Shown here in pieces: positions 25,693 to 33,387 of a stretch of DNA of 34,961 nucleotides; position 1 is the stretch's first letter; the number at the start of each line of letters is the position of its first letter. The stretch is from Betaproteobacteria bacterium (GTDB lineage Bacteria; Pseudomonadota; Gammaproteobacteria; Burkholderiales; SG8-39), in assembly GCA_009693235.1 (NCBI GenBank), contig SHXR01000047.1, positions 1-34,961 of the forward strand, in the 5' to 3' direction. A program made the position numbers and the translations under genes. Below the pieces are notes generated by a model that did no database searches, was not told the origin of the DNA, and saw only the letters and a program-made list of their open reading frames with translations.

Positions 25693-27432
25693 CTAACGGT
25701 CACGCGCCCGCTTCAGCATGGCGCGCCAGTCTGCGGGCAGGGTGATGCGTCGTGTTGTCTGAAACCCGAGCATGCCGTTTTGCGGCATGAAACAACAATT
25801 GGTGCGCAGTGGATCACCGCTTACCGCGATGGTGAGGTGTTCGGGCTTAGCAACCAGTGGCACCAGTCGCTCGGGGTCCTGCGATGCGCCGAACACCTTC
25901 GCTGCTTTGCCGAACGCGACCAGATCGAACAGAGAGCGGCGGATCGGCGCGAGGCTCGTCCAACCACTGATGTATTGCTCGAACTTCTTCGCCGGAATGC
26001 GTGCCATCTCGAATAGGCGATGCTGCACGTCCTGTTTGGTGAGACCGGATTGAGCGATAGTCTTGGCGATGATCGGTGAAAGAACCAAGAGCGGCCGATA
26101 CGTAGCATTCGCGATGCCGACGGTGAAGGCGAGCTCCCAGCCGGTGTACCCAATGATCGAATCAGCGAGATAGGGTAGACACTCGTCAGCATTCTTGCCC
26201 ACCACCGACACGATCACATTTTGGCCGGTGTAGCGGGCGATGGTGATTGCATTGTCTCCTTTGGCGATACCCGCATCGGTGGCGACGCTGGTCCAGCCGA
26301 TCTCCGCTAACACGTCTTCGTTCTCGGCGAGCACGACGCGCCAGGTGCCACCGAACGTGCCCTTGTCGTTTTGATGCGGGAGGAATCCGGCGACATTACG
26401 CAGCATCAGCCGCCAGAACCGGCCGATGGTCGCATTGGGTTGAAAGCCGTCGCGAAGCGCGCCTTGTTCGTAGTTGAAACCGAGTTCTTTGATGAGCGAC
26501 CCATTGAGAATAATCTGCGTCTCGGCCCCAGGCGTATTGCCGCTATGTTCAACACCGTACTGCGGATCAGCCATCGCTTCGACCAGGGCCACCAGGATCG
26601 GCATGTACTCCGGACGGCAACCGGCCATGACGCCGTTGATCGCGATGTTCCAAAGCGTGGCGGCACGATTGTCCGGCAAGAGCGTGCCGACGATTTCATG
26701 TGGCGAGCGGTCGGTGAACGCGAGGAAGGCGTCGATGCGCTCGCGGTTCGGCGGCATAATCGGCAGGCCATCGCTCCACCAGTTCAGGGTGTAATACCGA
26801 TTAACTTCCTCGAAGGTGCCCTCGAATACGACTTCTTGCGGCGTGGGTTCCTCTGAGATCGCCAGCTGTTCGCGTTGTTCCGTCAGACAGCGAATCACTT
26901 GATCGACGGTCACGCGCACGATATTGGCGGCGAGATCCGCGTTGCTTTGCACGTCCGGATGACCGGGGACCATCGCAATCGGCAGATCCGGTGAACCCAG
27001 CCCGACCGATGTGTTCTTTGCTTGACCGACAAAGCCCTCGCACACGAGCGATGCGGTCGGGAATCCTGCTTGTTCAGCGACTGCACTCACCCGCAACACG
27101 GCGGGTGTGCAACTGCCTCAGCAGCCCATCCCGGAGACGACCGCATCGACGCCCAGCGTTTGCAGCCGTTCCGGTAGCGAAGCGAGGATCCGGCGCTCAT
27201 CTTCACCATGGGTCGAACCGAATTCAGCATGGCCGATAAAACGCATGCCCGGAAATCGTGCCGATAATTCCCGCTGCACGATCGGAAAGATCTCATCGCC
27301 CCGAAACAGGTAATCCCAAAGAAACGCTACCGTCTTGCCTTCCATCGACGGGACGCGTGGCGCGAGCGGTTTGGCCTTGTTCGTCTTGGCGCCACGCGGC
27401 CAGTAGACGGCGTTGGAGTCGTTGTTCATCAT
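25693..27432 (-). CDS. UGSC-domain protein fused to a conserved C-terminal domain, candidate selenoprotein
   Basis: One frame of 579 residues if the TGA at 27118-27120 is read as selenocysteine (residue 105). Residues about 30-185 form a UGSC-like domain: KTVAFLWDYLFRGDE, VDAVVSGMGC, then (TGA)-G-S-C-TPAVLRVSAVAEQ and GFPTASLVCEGF. The family is defined by [U/C]GSC, so a TGA exactly at U is what a selenoprotein member shows. Residues about 195-579 are a second domain (SDGLPIMPPNRER, AGCRPEYMPILV at about 270, CCFMPQNGMLGF near the end) shared with the downstream paralogue. A SECIS-like hairpin follows 6-10 bases after the TGA. Without recoding the gene would be called as two pieces. A redox role for U105/C108 is inference. 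Confidence 0.82.
27082..27111 (-). promoter_or_regulatory. Candidate bacterial SECIS hairpin in the UGSC gene
   Basis: On the coding strand a perfect seven-pair stem CACCCGC/GCGGGTG encloses the six-base loop CGTGTT. A lower TGCA/TGCA helix continues after a two-base AG bulge. The loop begins 17 nt after the TGA and has G then U at positions two and three. Strong, well placed, and with the same C-G-U-G loop start as the hairpin in the DsbA-like gene. Confidence 0.7.
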
Positions 27433-27453
27433 TGGGCTCGTTCTCGATTTGGC

Positions 27454-28620
27454 TTATCGCGCCATGGCAAACGGCTTTCGCAATCCCGCCTGTTCCATGA
27501 GGGGCACCACCTCGCGAATGAACTGCGGCAACTCTTCCTGATAGTTGACGAACGAGAGCGCCGTCCCATCCATGCCCGCTTTCGACATCATCTGGATCTT
27601 GTCGACGATCTGTTCGGGCGTGCCAACCAACGGGAAGCCGCTCCATCCGGCGATGAAGTGAAACTTGAATTCCTCGAGTACCTCAGGCGGTAGCGCAAGT
27701 GACTGCATGCCGAAAATGCGCACGAGATTTTCCACCGCGGCCCAGTCGCCTTTCTCACGCACGTAGTAATCCAGATACTGCTTTGCTTCTTTCTCGGTCG
27801 GCCGGCAGACCACATAGCTGCTGTTCCACACCTGGATGTCGCGCTTGAATTCGCCGTGCGCGAGATCGCGAAGCGCACTCACACGCCGTTTGATCGTATC
27901 GGCATCATGTTTTTCCAACGAAACGAATGCCATGTCGGCAACCCTTGCGGCGAAGCGTTGTCCGACCGGTGAACCACCGGCGTTCATGATCGCGGGGAAT
28001 GGCCGCTGGATCGGCTTCGGTTGATGAAAGCCTTTTTGGATCTTGAAGTACTTGCCTTCGAAATCGAATTCTTCTTCCGCGGTCCACAGCATTTTCAGCA
28101 CATCGAGCCATTCGCTGGCGTACACATAGCGCTCGTCATGCTCCATGATCGGTGCGCCGAACATTTCCAATTCCGGTTGAAACCATCCGCAGACGATGTT
28201 CAAGGCGAAGCGGCCGTTCGAAATATGATCGATGGTGGTCGCCTGCTTGGCCGCCATGATCGGATGCACGGTCGGCACATGCGAGGTGGAGAACACGCCG
28301 ATCTGATCGGTGACCGCCGACAAGCCGGCGGCCCAAGTGTAGGTCTCGTAGCAGGTGCCATTGAAGTTGGTCTCGCCGCCGAACCCTTTCCAGCGTGCGA
28401 CCGGCACCAGCGCTTCAAATCCAGCCCGATCGGCGGCGGTACAGATCGCTTTCGTATTCGGCCAGCTTGTCTCGAGCGCACCGTCGGCCATGGTCATCGC
28501 GCAACCGTTGCTGACATTCGCGCCGAACACGCCTAGCTTGAATTTGTTGCTGTTCCAGACCGGATTGCCTGAGCGACGATCATCTTCTGCTGCCGCCTTT
28601 GCTTTTGCTGATGTGGCCAT
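27454..28620 (-). CDS. LLM-class flavin-dependent monooxygenase (RutA/SsuD/DmoA-like)
   Basis: Luciferase-like monooxygenase of 388 residues. ATG 28620 has AAAGGAG about eight bases upstream; the long frame before it is an overlap shadow. Blocks: FKLGVFGANVSNGCAMT near residue 25, FEALVPVARWKGFGG, TSHVPTVHPIMAAKQATTIDHISNGR, LNIVCGWFQPELEMFG, the flavin-region MNAGGSPVGQRFAAR, and FPLVGTPEQIVDKI near the end. The closest well-known types are the FMNH2-dependent RutA, SsuD and DmoA groups, which insert O2 to open rings or cleave C-S or C-N bonds. It lies 21 bases before the UGSC gene in the same operon; a flavin reductase gene is not seen. Confidence 0.9.
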   Translation of the reverse strand: MATSAKAKAAAEDDRRSGNPVWNSNKFKLGVFGANVSNGCAMTMADGALETSWPNTKAICTAADRAGFEALVPVARWKGFGGETNFNGTCYETYTWAAGLSAVTDQIGVFSTSHVPTVHPIMAAKQATTIDHISNGRFALNIVCGWFQPELEMFGAPIMEHDERYVYASEWLDVLKMLWTAEEEFDFEGKYFKIQKGFHQPKPIQRPFPAIMNAGGSPVGQRFAARVADMAFVSLEKHDADTIKRRVSALRDLAHGEFKRDIQVWNSSYVVCRPTEKEAKQYLDYYVREKGDWAAVENLVRIFGMQSLALPPEVLEEFKFHFIAGWSGFPLVGTPEQIVDKIQMMSKAGMDGTALSFVNYQEELPQFIREVVPLMEQAGLRKPFAMAR

Positions 28621-28643
28621 GAAATGTCTCCTTTGTACAGCGA

Positions 28644-29801
28644 TCAAATGAGGAAGGTTGCCGGATCGAGCCCGAATGCGACGCGTCCGTAGGTGGCCCC
28701 GCTGATTTCCCACGCCACCGCGACATGCGTGCTCACTGCCACCATGTCGCGGAAATTGCGCTGTGCAACATGACTGTCGAAGTTGCCCTGCGAGCCGGCG
28801 ACCGCAAACAATCGGTCCACCGCACGCCGGCATAGCCGCCCCATGTAGGCCTGATCGCGACGGTTGCGGGCCCGCATCTTGATGTCGAGCGTCTTGCCGG
28901 TCCTGACTGTCGCCATCGCTTCCGCAAGATCGCGTTCCATCAGCATGCGTGCGCATTCTATTTCGGCGGCCGATTCGGCGATGCTGAGTTGCAGCGATTG
29001 AATTTCCGCCAGCTGTACGCCACGCGACGATCGTGACGCGATCTGCGCCGTCATCGTTTCCAGCATGTGTTCCGCGATGCCAAGGCCGGTCGCCGCGAAA
29101 ATGAACGGGACGGTTGAAACCTGCGGAATCTGTTGCGTCGGCGTGAGGTCGGGCCGTTTGCCGACCACGCCATTGTTGATGACCGCGAGCGACAGCGTCC
29201 GATAGGTCGGGACGAATGCGCCTTTGGCGATCAGGTTTTTACTCCCGGTACCGGCGAGGCCCATAACCTGCCAGTTGTCTTCGATGGTAATTTCGCTACG
29301 CGGCACTAGGCAGAGGCTCGCCGTGGGTGGGCCATTGCCAATCGGCAGGAAACTGCCGAGCAGCACCCAGTCCGCATGGTCACATCCGCTTGCAAATCCC
29401 CAGGTGCCGGCCAGTCGATAACCGCCTTCGACCTTCTCGACGGTTCCGGAAGGATGGTAGCCCGCATAGATCAACGCGTCAGGATTCTTGTCCCACACAT
29501 CATCGGCGGCACGCGGATCGAACTTGGAGACCATGATCGCGTGATCGTTGGAGATGCCGCATACCCAGGCGGTGGATGCGCACCCACGCGCCAGCACCGC
29601 AACGATTTTTGCCAGCTCATCGACGCCGACCTCGATGCCGCCCAGGCGCTTCGGCTGGCCCATGCGAGTCAGTCCGGCGGCGCGGAGTTCGGCAATCGTT
29701 TCAGCGGGGATCTTTCGACTGGCCTCGGTCTCGGCGGCGCGCTTGGCGATTTTCGGAACCAGGGCGGCGGCACTTTCGAGGTGAGGGGTGGTGTTGGACA
29801 T
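28644..29801 (-). CDS. Acyl-CoA-dehydrogenase-fold flavin monooxygenase (HsaA/DszC-like)
   Basis: 385 residues with the fold of acyl-CoA dehydrogenases, of the group D two-component monooxygenase type. ATG 29801 (MSNTTPHLESAAAL) has GGAG nine bases upstream. Blocks: IAELRAAGLTRMGQPKRLGG near 45, GCASTAWVCGISNDHAI near 80, GGYRLAGTWGFASGCDHADW near 130, a C-terminal AGSQGNFDSHVAQRNFRDMV in place of the dehydrogenase active-site region, and THVAVAWEISG. Relatives hydroxylate phenols or oxidise sulfur heterocycles using reduced flavin from a partner. It precedes the LLM enzyme by 23 bases, so two flavin oxygenases are co-expressed. Substrate unknown. Confidence 0.85.
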   Translation of the reverse strand: MSNTTPHLESAAALVPKIAKRAAETEASRKIPAETIAELRAAGLTRMGQPKRLGGIEVGVDELAKIVAVLARGCASTAWVCGISNDHAIMVSKFDPRAADDVWDKNPDALIYAGYHPSGTVEKVEGGYRLAGTWGFASGCDHADWVLLGSFLPIGNGPPTASLCLVPRSEITIEDNWQVMGLAGTGSKNLIAKGAFVPTYRTLSLAVINNGVVGKRPDLTPTQQIPQVSTVPFIFAATGLGIAEHMLETMTAQIASRSSRGVQLAEIQSLQLSIAESAAEIECARMLMERDLAEAMATVRTGKTLDIKMRARNRRDQAYMGRLCRRAVDRLFAVAGSQGNFDSHVAQRNFRDMVAVSTHVAVAWEISGATYGRVAFGLDPATFLI

Positions 29802-29879
29802 ACGAAGACGCTCCATTGACAATGGGATGACCGAAAATTTGCCAAACGAATTGAGGCTATCACGCTCTTTGCGCGAAGA

Positions 29880-30896
29880 TCAGGGCGCGTCCTTGCGAAC
29901 CAGGTGGCGGCGCACCGGGAAAAGCTGCACGTTGAAACGCCGCGCGATGAGGCCCCATAGACCTTCGCGTGCCTTCAGCATGACCAGCACCGCGACAACA
30001 CCCAGCACAATCAAATACCAGCTGCCGTAGTCGGCGAGCAACTCGCGCAGGATGAAGTAGACGAACATGCCGATAATCGGCCCTTCCAGCGTGCCGATGC
30101 CGCCGATGACCACCATAAAGATCACGACCACTGTCCAGTCGTTGATGCTGAAGCCCGCTTCCGGCGAAATCCGCAGCTTCTGCAAGAAGATGAAGGCGCC
30201 GATAGCGCCGGTACAGAGGGCGGTGATCATGTAGACCAGCAGCTTGGTGCGATAGGTGTCGACGCCCAGGCTGCCGGAGGCAAGCTCTGAATCGCGGATC
30301 GCGGTGAGCGCAAGCCCGTAGCGGGAGCGAAGGAGCATGTAGATTGCACCGATCACGGCGACCACCAGCAACAGCGCAAGCCAATAGACGATGACGTCGC
30401 GGATTTCGCGATCCATGGAAATAGATTGAACGATGGCTGGAGTCAGACTGTAGCCGGATCCGCCACCCAGCCTTGGCACCTGCGCGATGAACAACTGAAA
30501 AATCTCCGCCACCACCCAGGTCCCTACCGCGAAGTAGGCACCACGCAACCGAAACACGGTGAAGGCAACCGGAATCGAGATGAGCCCAGCGACCAATCCT
30601 GCGACCACGATCGCCGCCAGCGGGTGCACGCCATACCAATCGGTGATGGCAAAAAGCGTATAGCCGCCCAAGCCGACGAACGCTTGCTGGCCGACCGATA
30701 CCAGGCCGGCGTAACCGGCGAGCAGATTCCAAAGCTGGGCCAGTGCAAGGAAATAGGCCATCTCGGCGACCAGATGCATCGTTCCGGGATCGCCCCACCA
30801 GGGCATCGCGATGAGCGCTGCGACAACGATTGCAATCGATGCTGCGAACACCTTGCTCGCGTGCGTCGAGCGTTCGACTGCAAATCGCGTATTCAA
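29880..30896 (-). CDS. livM: Branched-chain amino acid-type ABC transporter permease, LivM-like
   Basis: Inner-membrane permease of 338 residues with about nine hydrophobic helices. The TTG start overlaps the livH-like stop (TTGA) and has GAGGA nine bases upstream; longer frames run back into livH. The LivM signature region reads AYFLALAQLWNLLAGYAGLVSVGQQAF near 45-75 and VVIFMVVIGGIGTLEGPIIG in the second half. The EAA-like cytoplasmic loop is SRYGLALTAIRDSELASGSLG. Works with the LivH-like protein and the two ATPases. The substrate need not be an amino acid; context points to a catabolic substrate. Confidence 0.92.
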   Translation of the reverse strand: MNTRFAVERSTHASKVFAASIAIVVAALIAMPWWGDPGTMHLVAEMAYFLALAQLWNLLAGYAGLVSVGQQAFVGLGGYTLFAITDWYGVHPLAAIVVAGLVAGLISIPVAFTVFRLRGAYFAVGTWVVAEIFQLFIAQVPRLGGGSGYSLTPAIVQSISMDREIRDVIVYWLALLLVVAVIGAIYMLLRSRYGLALTAIRDSELASGSLGVDTYRTKLLVYMITALCTGAIGAFIFLQKLRISPEAGFSINDWTVVVIFMVVIGGIGTLEGPIIGMFVYFILRELLADYGSWYLIVLGVVAVLVMLKAREGLWGLIARRFNVQLFPVRRHLVRKDAP

Positions 30897-31792
30897 TCTT
30901 TGATCCTCGGGAACAGCCCATTCGGACGCACGACGAGAATGATGATAAACGCGATATGTCCGGCGAGGATCTGCCATGTCATCGAGATGGAAGCGCCAAT
31001 CGATTGTGCGATGCCAAGCACGATGCCGCCGATCAAGGTTCCCCAAAGGTTGCCGAGCCCGCCAATGATCACCGCTTCAAAGGCGAAGATGAGCCGAATC
31101 GGCCCAGACGAAGGATCGAACGAGGTGCGAATGCCAAACAGCACGGCTGCCAGGGCGGTGAACGCGAGCGCGATCCCCATGGCCAATGCGTACAGATGGC
31201 GATTGTCGATGCCCATTAATTCCGCGGTGCCGGCGTCATCCGATGTGGCGCGAAATGCGCGACCAAGCCGTGTGCGATAGAGGAGAAAATGCAGGCCGCC
31301 GAGCGATGCAATGGCGATCGCAAAGACCAGCATCGGCATGACACCTACCGCGATACCTCCCGGCAAGGTGACGCTCGCGGTTTCAATCGGGCCGACGTTC
31401 AAGCGGCGGGTATCGGCGCCGAAGACTTCGAGTAACACGTTCTGAATAATCACCGACAGGCCGAATGTGACCAGCAACGGCGGCAGAATCGAGCTGCCCA
31501 ACGTGTAGTTGAGCAGTCCGCGTTGCAGCAGATAGCCCAGCCCGAACATCACCGGAATCACCACTGCGAGCGAGGCGAGCGGATGGACGTCGGTCGTTTG
31601 CACGACGACCAGCGCTGCGAAGGCGGCTAGCGTAATCAGATCGCCATGGGCGATGTTGACCAGACGCATGATGCCGAACGCGAGCGACAAGCCGATCGCG
31701 AACAGTGCGTACAGGCCGCCAAGCAGCGTTCCTTGGATGAGAATGGAGGGCCAGTTCAATCTATTTGAATATGAAGGGACAAGTCCCCTCAT
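30893..31792 (-). CDS. livH: Branched-chain amino acid-type ABC transporter permease, LivH-like
   Basis: Inner-membrane permease, 299 residues from ATG 31792, or 288 from TTG 31759 (LNWPSILIQGTLLGG), which fits the usual LivH start better but has no visible ribosome site. Signature: GGLYALFAIGLSLAFGIMRLVNIAHGDL near 25-52 and FEAVIIGGLGNLWGTLIGG near 250. The EAA-type loop is RTRLGRAFRATSDDAGTAELMG. The ATG lies inside a 13-pair hairpin on the mRNA, which could hold back translation or mark a repeat unit. It is coupled to livM by a short overlap. Confidence 0.9.
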   Translation of the reverse strand: MRGLVPSYSNRLNWPSILIQGTLLGGLYALFAIGLSLAFGIMRLVNIAHGDLITLAAFAALVVVQTTDVHPLASLAVVIPVMFGLGYLLQRGLLNYTLGSSILPPLLVTFGLSVIIQNVLLEVFGADTRRLNVGPIETASVTLPGGIAVGVMPMLVFAIAIASLGGLHFLLYRTRLGRAFRATSDDAGTAELMGIDNRHLYALAMGIALAFTALAAVLFGIRTSFDPSSGPIRLIFAFEAVIIGGLGNLWGTLIGGIVLGIAQSIGASISMTWQILAGHIAFIIILVVRPNGLFPRIKD

Positions 31793-31801
31793 ATTTCCCT
31801 A
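31766..31801. repeat. Hairpin resembling the first half of the REP-like repeat, copy C
   Basis: Arms 31768-31780 and 31783-31795 form a 13-pair stem (one G-U on the coding strand) with a TT loop. The flanking AGGGA and the AGGGG-rich arm match the first hairpin of copies A and B. The second hairpin module is missing. It covers the livH start and separates livF from livH. Confidence 0.5.
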
Positions 31802-31819
31802 AGTCAGGGCCGATTGAGG

Positions 31820-32545
31820 TCATTTGGCGGCGGCCTCTAGTCCGAAATATGCAGCGGTGATCGCTTGGCGATCGACGTTGCGGGCGCTACCGGTGAGTGA
31901 CACACACCCTTTTTGCAAGCAATAAAAGCGGTTGGCCGCTTCGAGTGCGCGATTGATGTCTTGTTCGACGATGACGAGCGTGGTGCCTGCCGCCGCGATG
32001 GTCGTGAGGCAGGTGTAGATTTCGCGAATGACGACCGGCGCCAAGCCAAGGCTCAACTCGTCGCAAAGGAGCAGGCGCGGATTGGACATCAACGCGCGCC
32101 CGATCGCGACCATCTGCTGCTCGCCGCCCGACAGCGAAGTGGATACCGTATGGCGTCGCTCCGCGAGGCGGGGAAACAGTGCATACACTCGAGCGAGCGT
32201 CCACGCGCCGGGGCGTGCGTAATCACCGCCGATGCGCAGATTCTCTTCGACCGATAGGCTTTGGAATAGCTTGCGGCCTTCGGGTACTAACGCGACGCCA
32301 AGGCGCACGACGTCATGGGCCGGCAGATGCCCGATCGGCGCGCCGTCATACACAACCATGTCGGCGGCCGACGGCAGCGATCCGACGATGGCACGCAGCA
32401 ACGTACTTTTCCCCGCGCCGTTAGCGCCGATGATCGCAACCGTCTCGCCCACGCCGACTTCGAAGTCGATGTCAAAGAGCGCCTGGAAATCGCCATATGA
32501 GGCGGCCAGACCGCGGGTGGCAAGGAGGGGGCGGGCAGCGCTCAC
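31820..32545 (-). CDS. livF: ABC transporter ATP-binding protein, LivF-like
   Basis: ATPase of 241 residues. The GTG start overlaps the livG stop (GTGA), the classic coupled arrangement; the long frame upstream is a shadow of livG. Walker A GANGAGKST at 40-48, signature LSGGEQ at 138-143, Walker B LLLCDE at 158-163 and the LivF-typical LSLGLAPVVI, then VEQD with the Q of a LivF-type H-loop region. All catalytic motifs are intact. It energises the LivHM-like permease pair. Confidence 0.93.
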   Translation of the reverse strand: MSAARPLLATRGLAASYGDFQALFDIDFEVGVGETVAIIGANGAGKSTLLRAIVGSLPSAADMVVYDGAPIGHLPAHDVVRLGVALVPEGRKLFQSLSVEENLRIGGDYARPGAWTLARVYALFPRLAERRHTVSTSLSGGEQQMVAIGRALMSNPRLLLCDELSLGLAPVVIREIYTCLTTIAAAGTTLVIVEQDINRALEAANRFYCLQKGCVSLTGSARNVDRQAITAAYFGLEAAAK

Positions 32546-33267
32546 GTTGCCGGAATTCCTATGTAGATTTCCTGCACACGGGGCAGGGCCATGACCGCGC
32601 GCGGTTCGCCTTGTGCGACCACTTCGCCGAAATTCAAGACGATGAGGCGGCTCGCCACCGATAACAACGCATGCACGATGTGCTCGATCCACACGATGGT
32701 CGTGCCCTGCGCATGAATCGCGCGAATGGTTTCCACCAGTGCGAGACACTCGTGTTCGGTGAGGCCGCCGCCGATTTCATCGAGCAGCAGCAAACGCGGC
32801 CGCATCGCCAGCGCCCGTGCCAACTCCAAGCGTTTGCGTTGCAACAGCGTAAGGGAGCGGGCCGCTACATTCGCGCGTTCGATCAGGCCGGTGAGTTCCA
32901 GGACCTGGGCACAGTGCTCATAGCTCTCGCGTTCGCCCCGACCGCCGCCGTAGATCGCACCGACCAGGAGATTCTCGAAGACCGTCATCTCCGCAAACGG
33001 CTGCGGAATCTGATATGAGCGGCCGATACCCATGCGACTGCGGGCATGCGGAGGCTTGCCGGTGATGTCGGCGCCGGCAAAACGAACCCGTCCGGCATCA
33101 GGCGCGACATCGCCGGTGATCAGATTGAACATCGTCGACTTGCCCGCGCCGTTCGGACCGATCACCGCGAGCGCTTCCCCTTCGCTCACTGTGAGCGAAA
33201 GGTTGTGCGCGACCGTGAGGGCGCCGTACGCTTTGGTCACACGGTCGAGCTCAAGCAGCGCAGCCAA
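32542..33267 (-). CDS. livG: ABC transporter ATP-binding protein, LivG-like
   Basis: ATPase of 241 residues starting at TTG with GGGAGG five bases upstream. Walker A GPNGAGKST at 37-45, Walker B LLLLDEIGGGL at 158-168 with Asp162 and Glu163, H-loop His in WIEHIVHAL. The ABC signature is degenerate: SLTLLQRKRLELARAL where LSGGQ is usual, a form found in some Liv-type ATPases of catabolic clusters, so it is not taken as inactivation. Separated from the binding-protein gene by the repeat copy B. Confidence 0.92.
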   Translation of the reverse strand: MAALLELDRVTKAYGALTVAHNLSLTVSEGEALAVIGPNGAGKSTMFNLITGDVAPDAGRVRFAGADITGKPPHARSRMGIGRSYQIPQPFAEMTVFENLLVGAIYGGGRGERESYEHCAQVLELTGLIERANVAARSLTLLQRKRLELARALAMRPRLLLLDEIGGGLTEHECLALVETIRAIHAQGTTIVWIEHIVHALLSVASRLIVLNFGEVVAQGEPRAVMALPRVQEIYIGIPAT

Positions 33268-33301
33268 CTAACCTCCCGGTGCAACGATCCTCGCTTAGGG
33301 A

Positions 33302-33387
33302 ATCACTGAACAAGGGGGCTCGCCCCCTCGTAACTCCCTGAAAATATGGGCGCGCTGATTGCGCGGGATAGCTTGATCAGCGTTTCC
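33302..33387. repeat. REP-like intergenic repeat, copy B
   Basis: About 86 bases, close to 90 percent identical by eye to copy A and in the same orientation. Both hairpins are kept: the G5/C5 stem and CGCTGATT with GATCAGCG, where the last pair becomes G-U. It fills the space between the binding-protein stop and the LivG start, the position where REP elements in other transporter operons stabilise the upstream mRNA. Confidence 0.82.
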
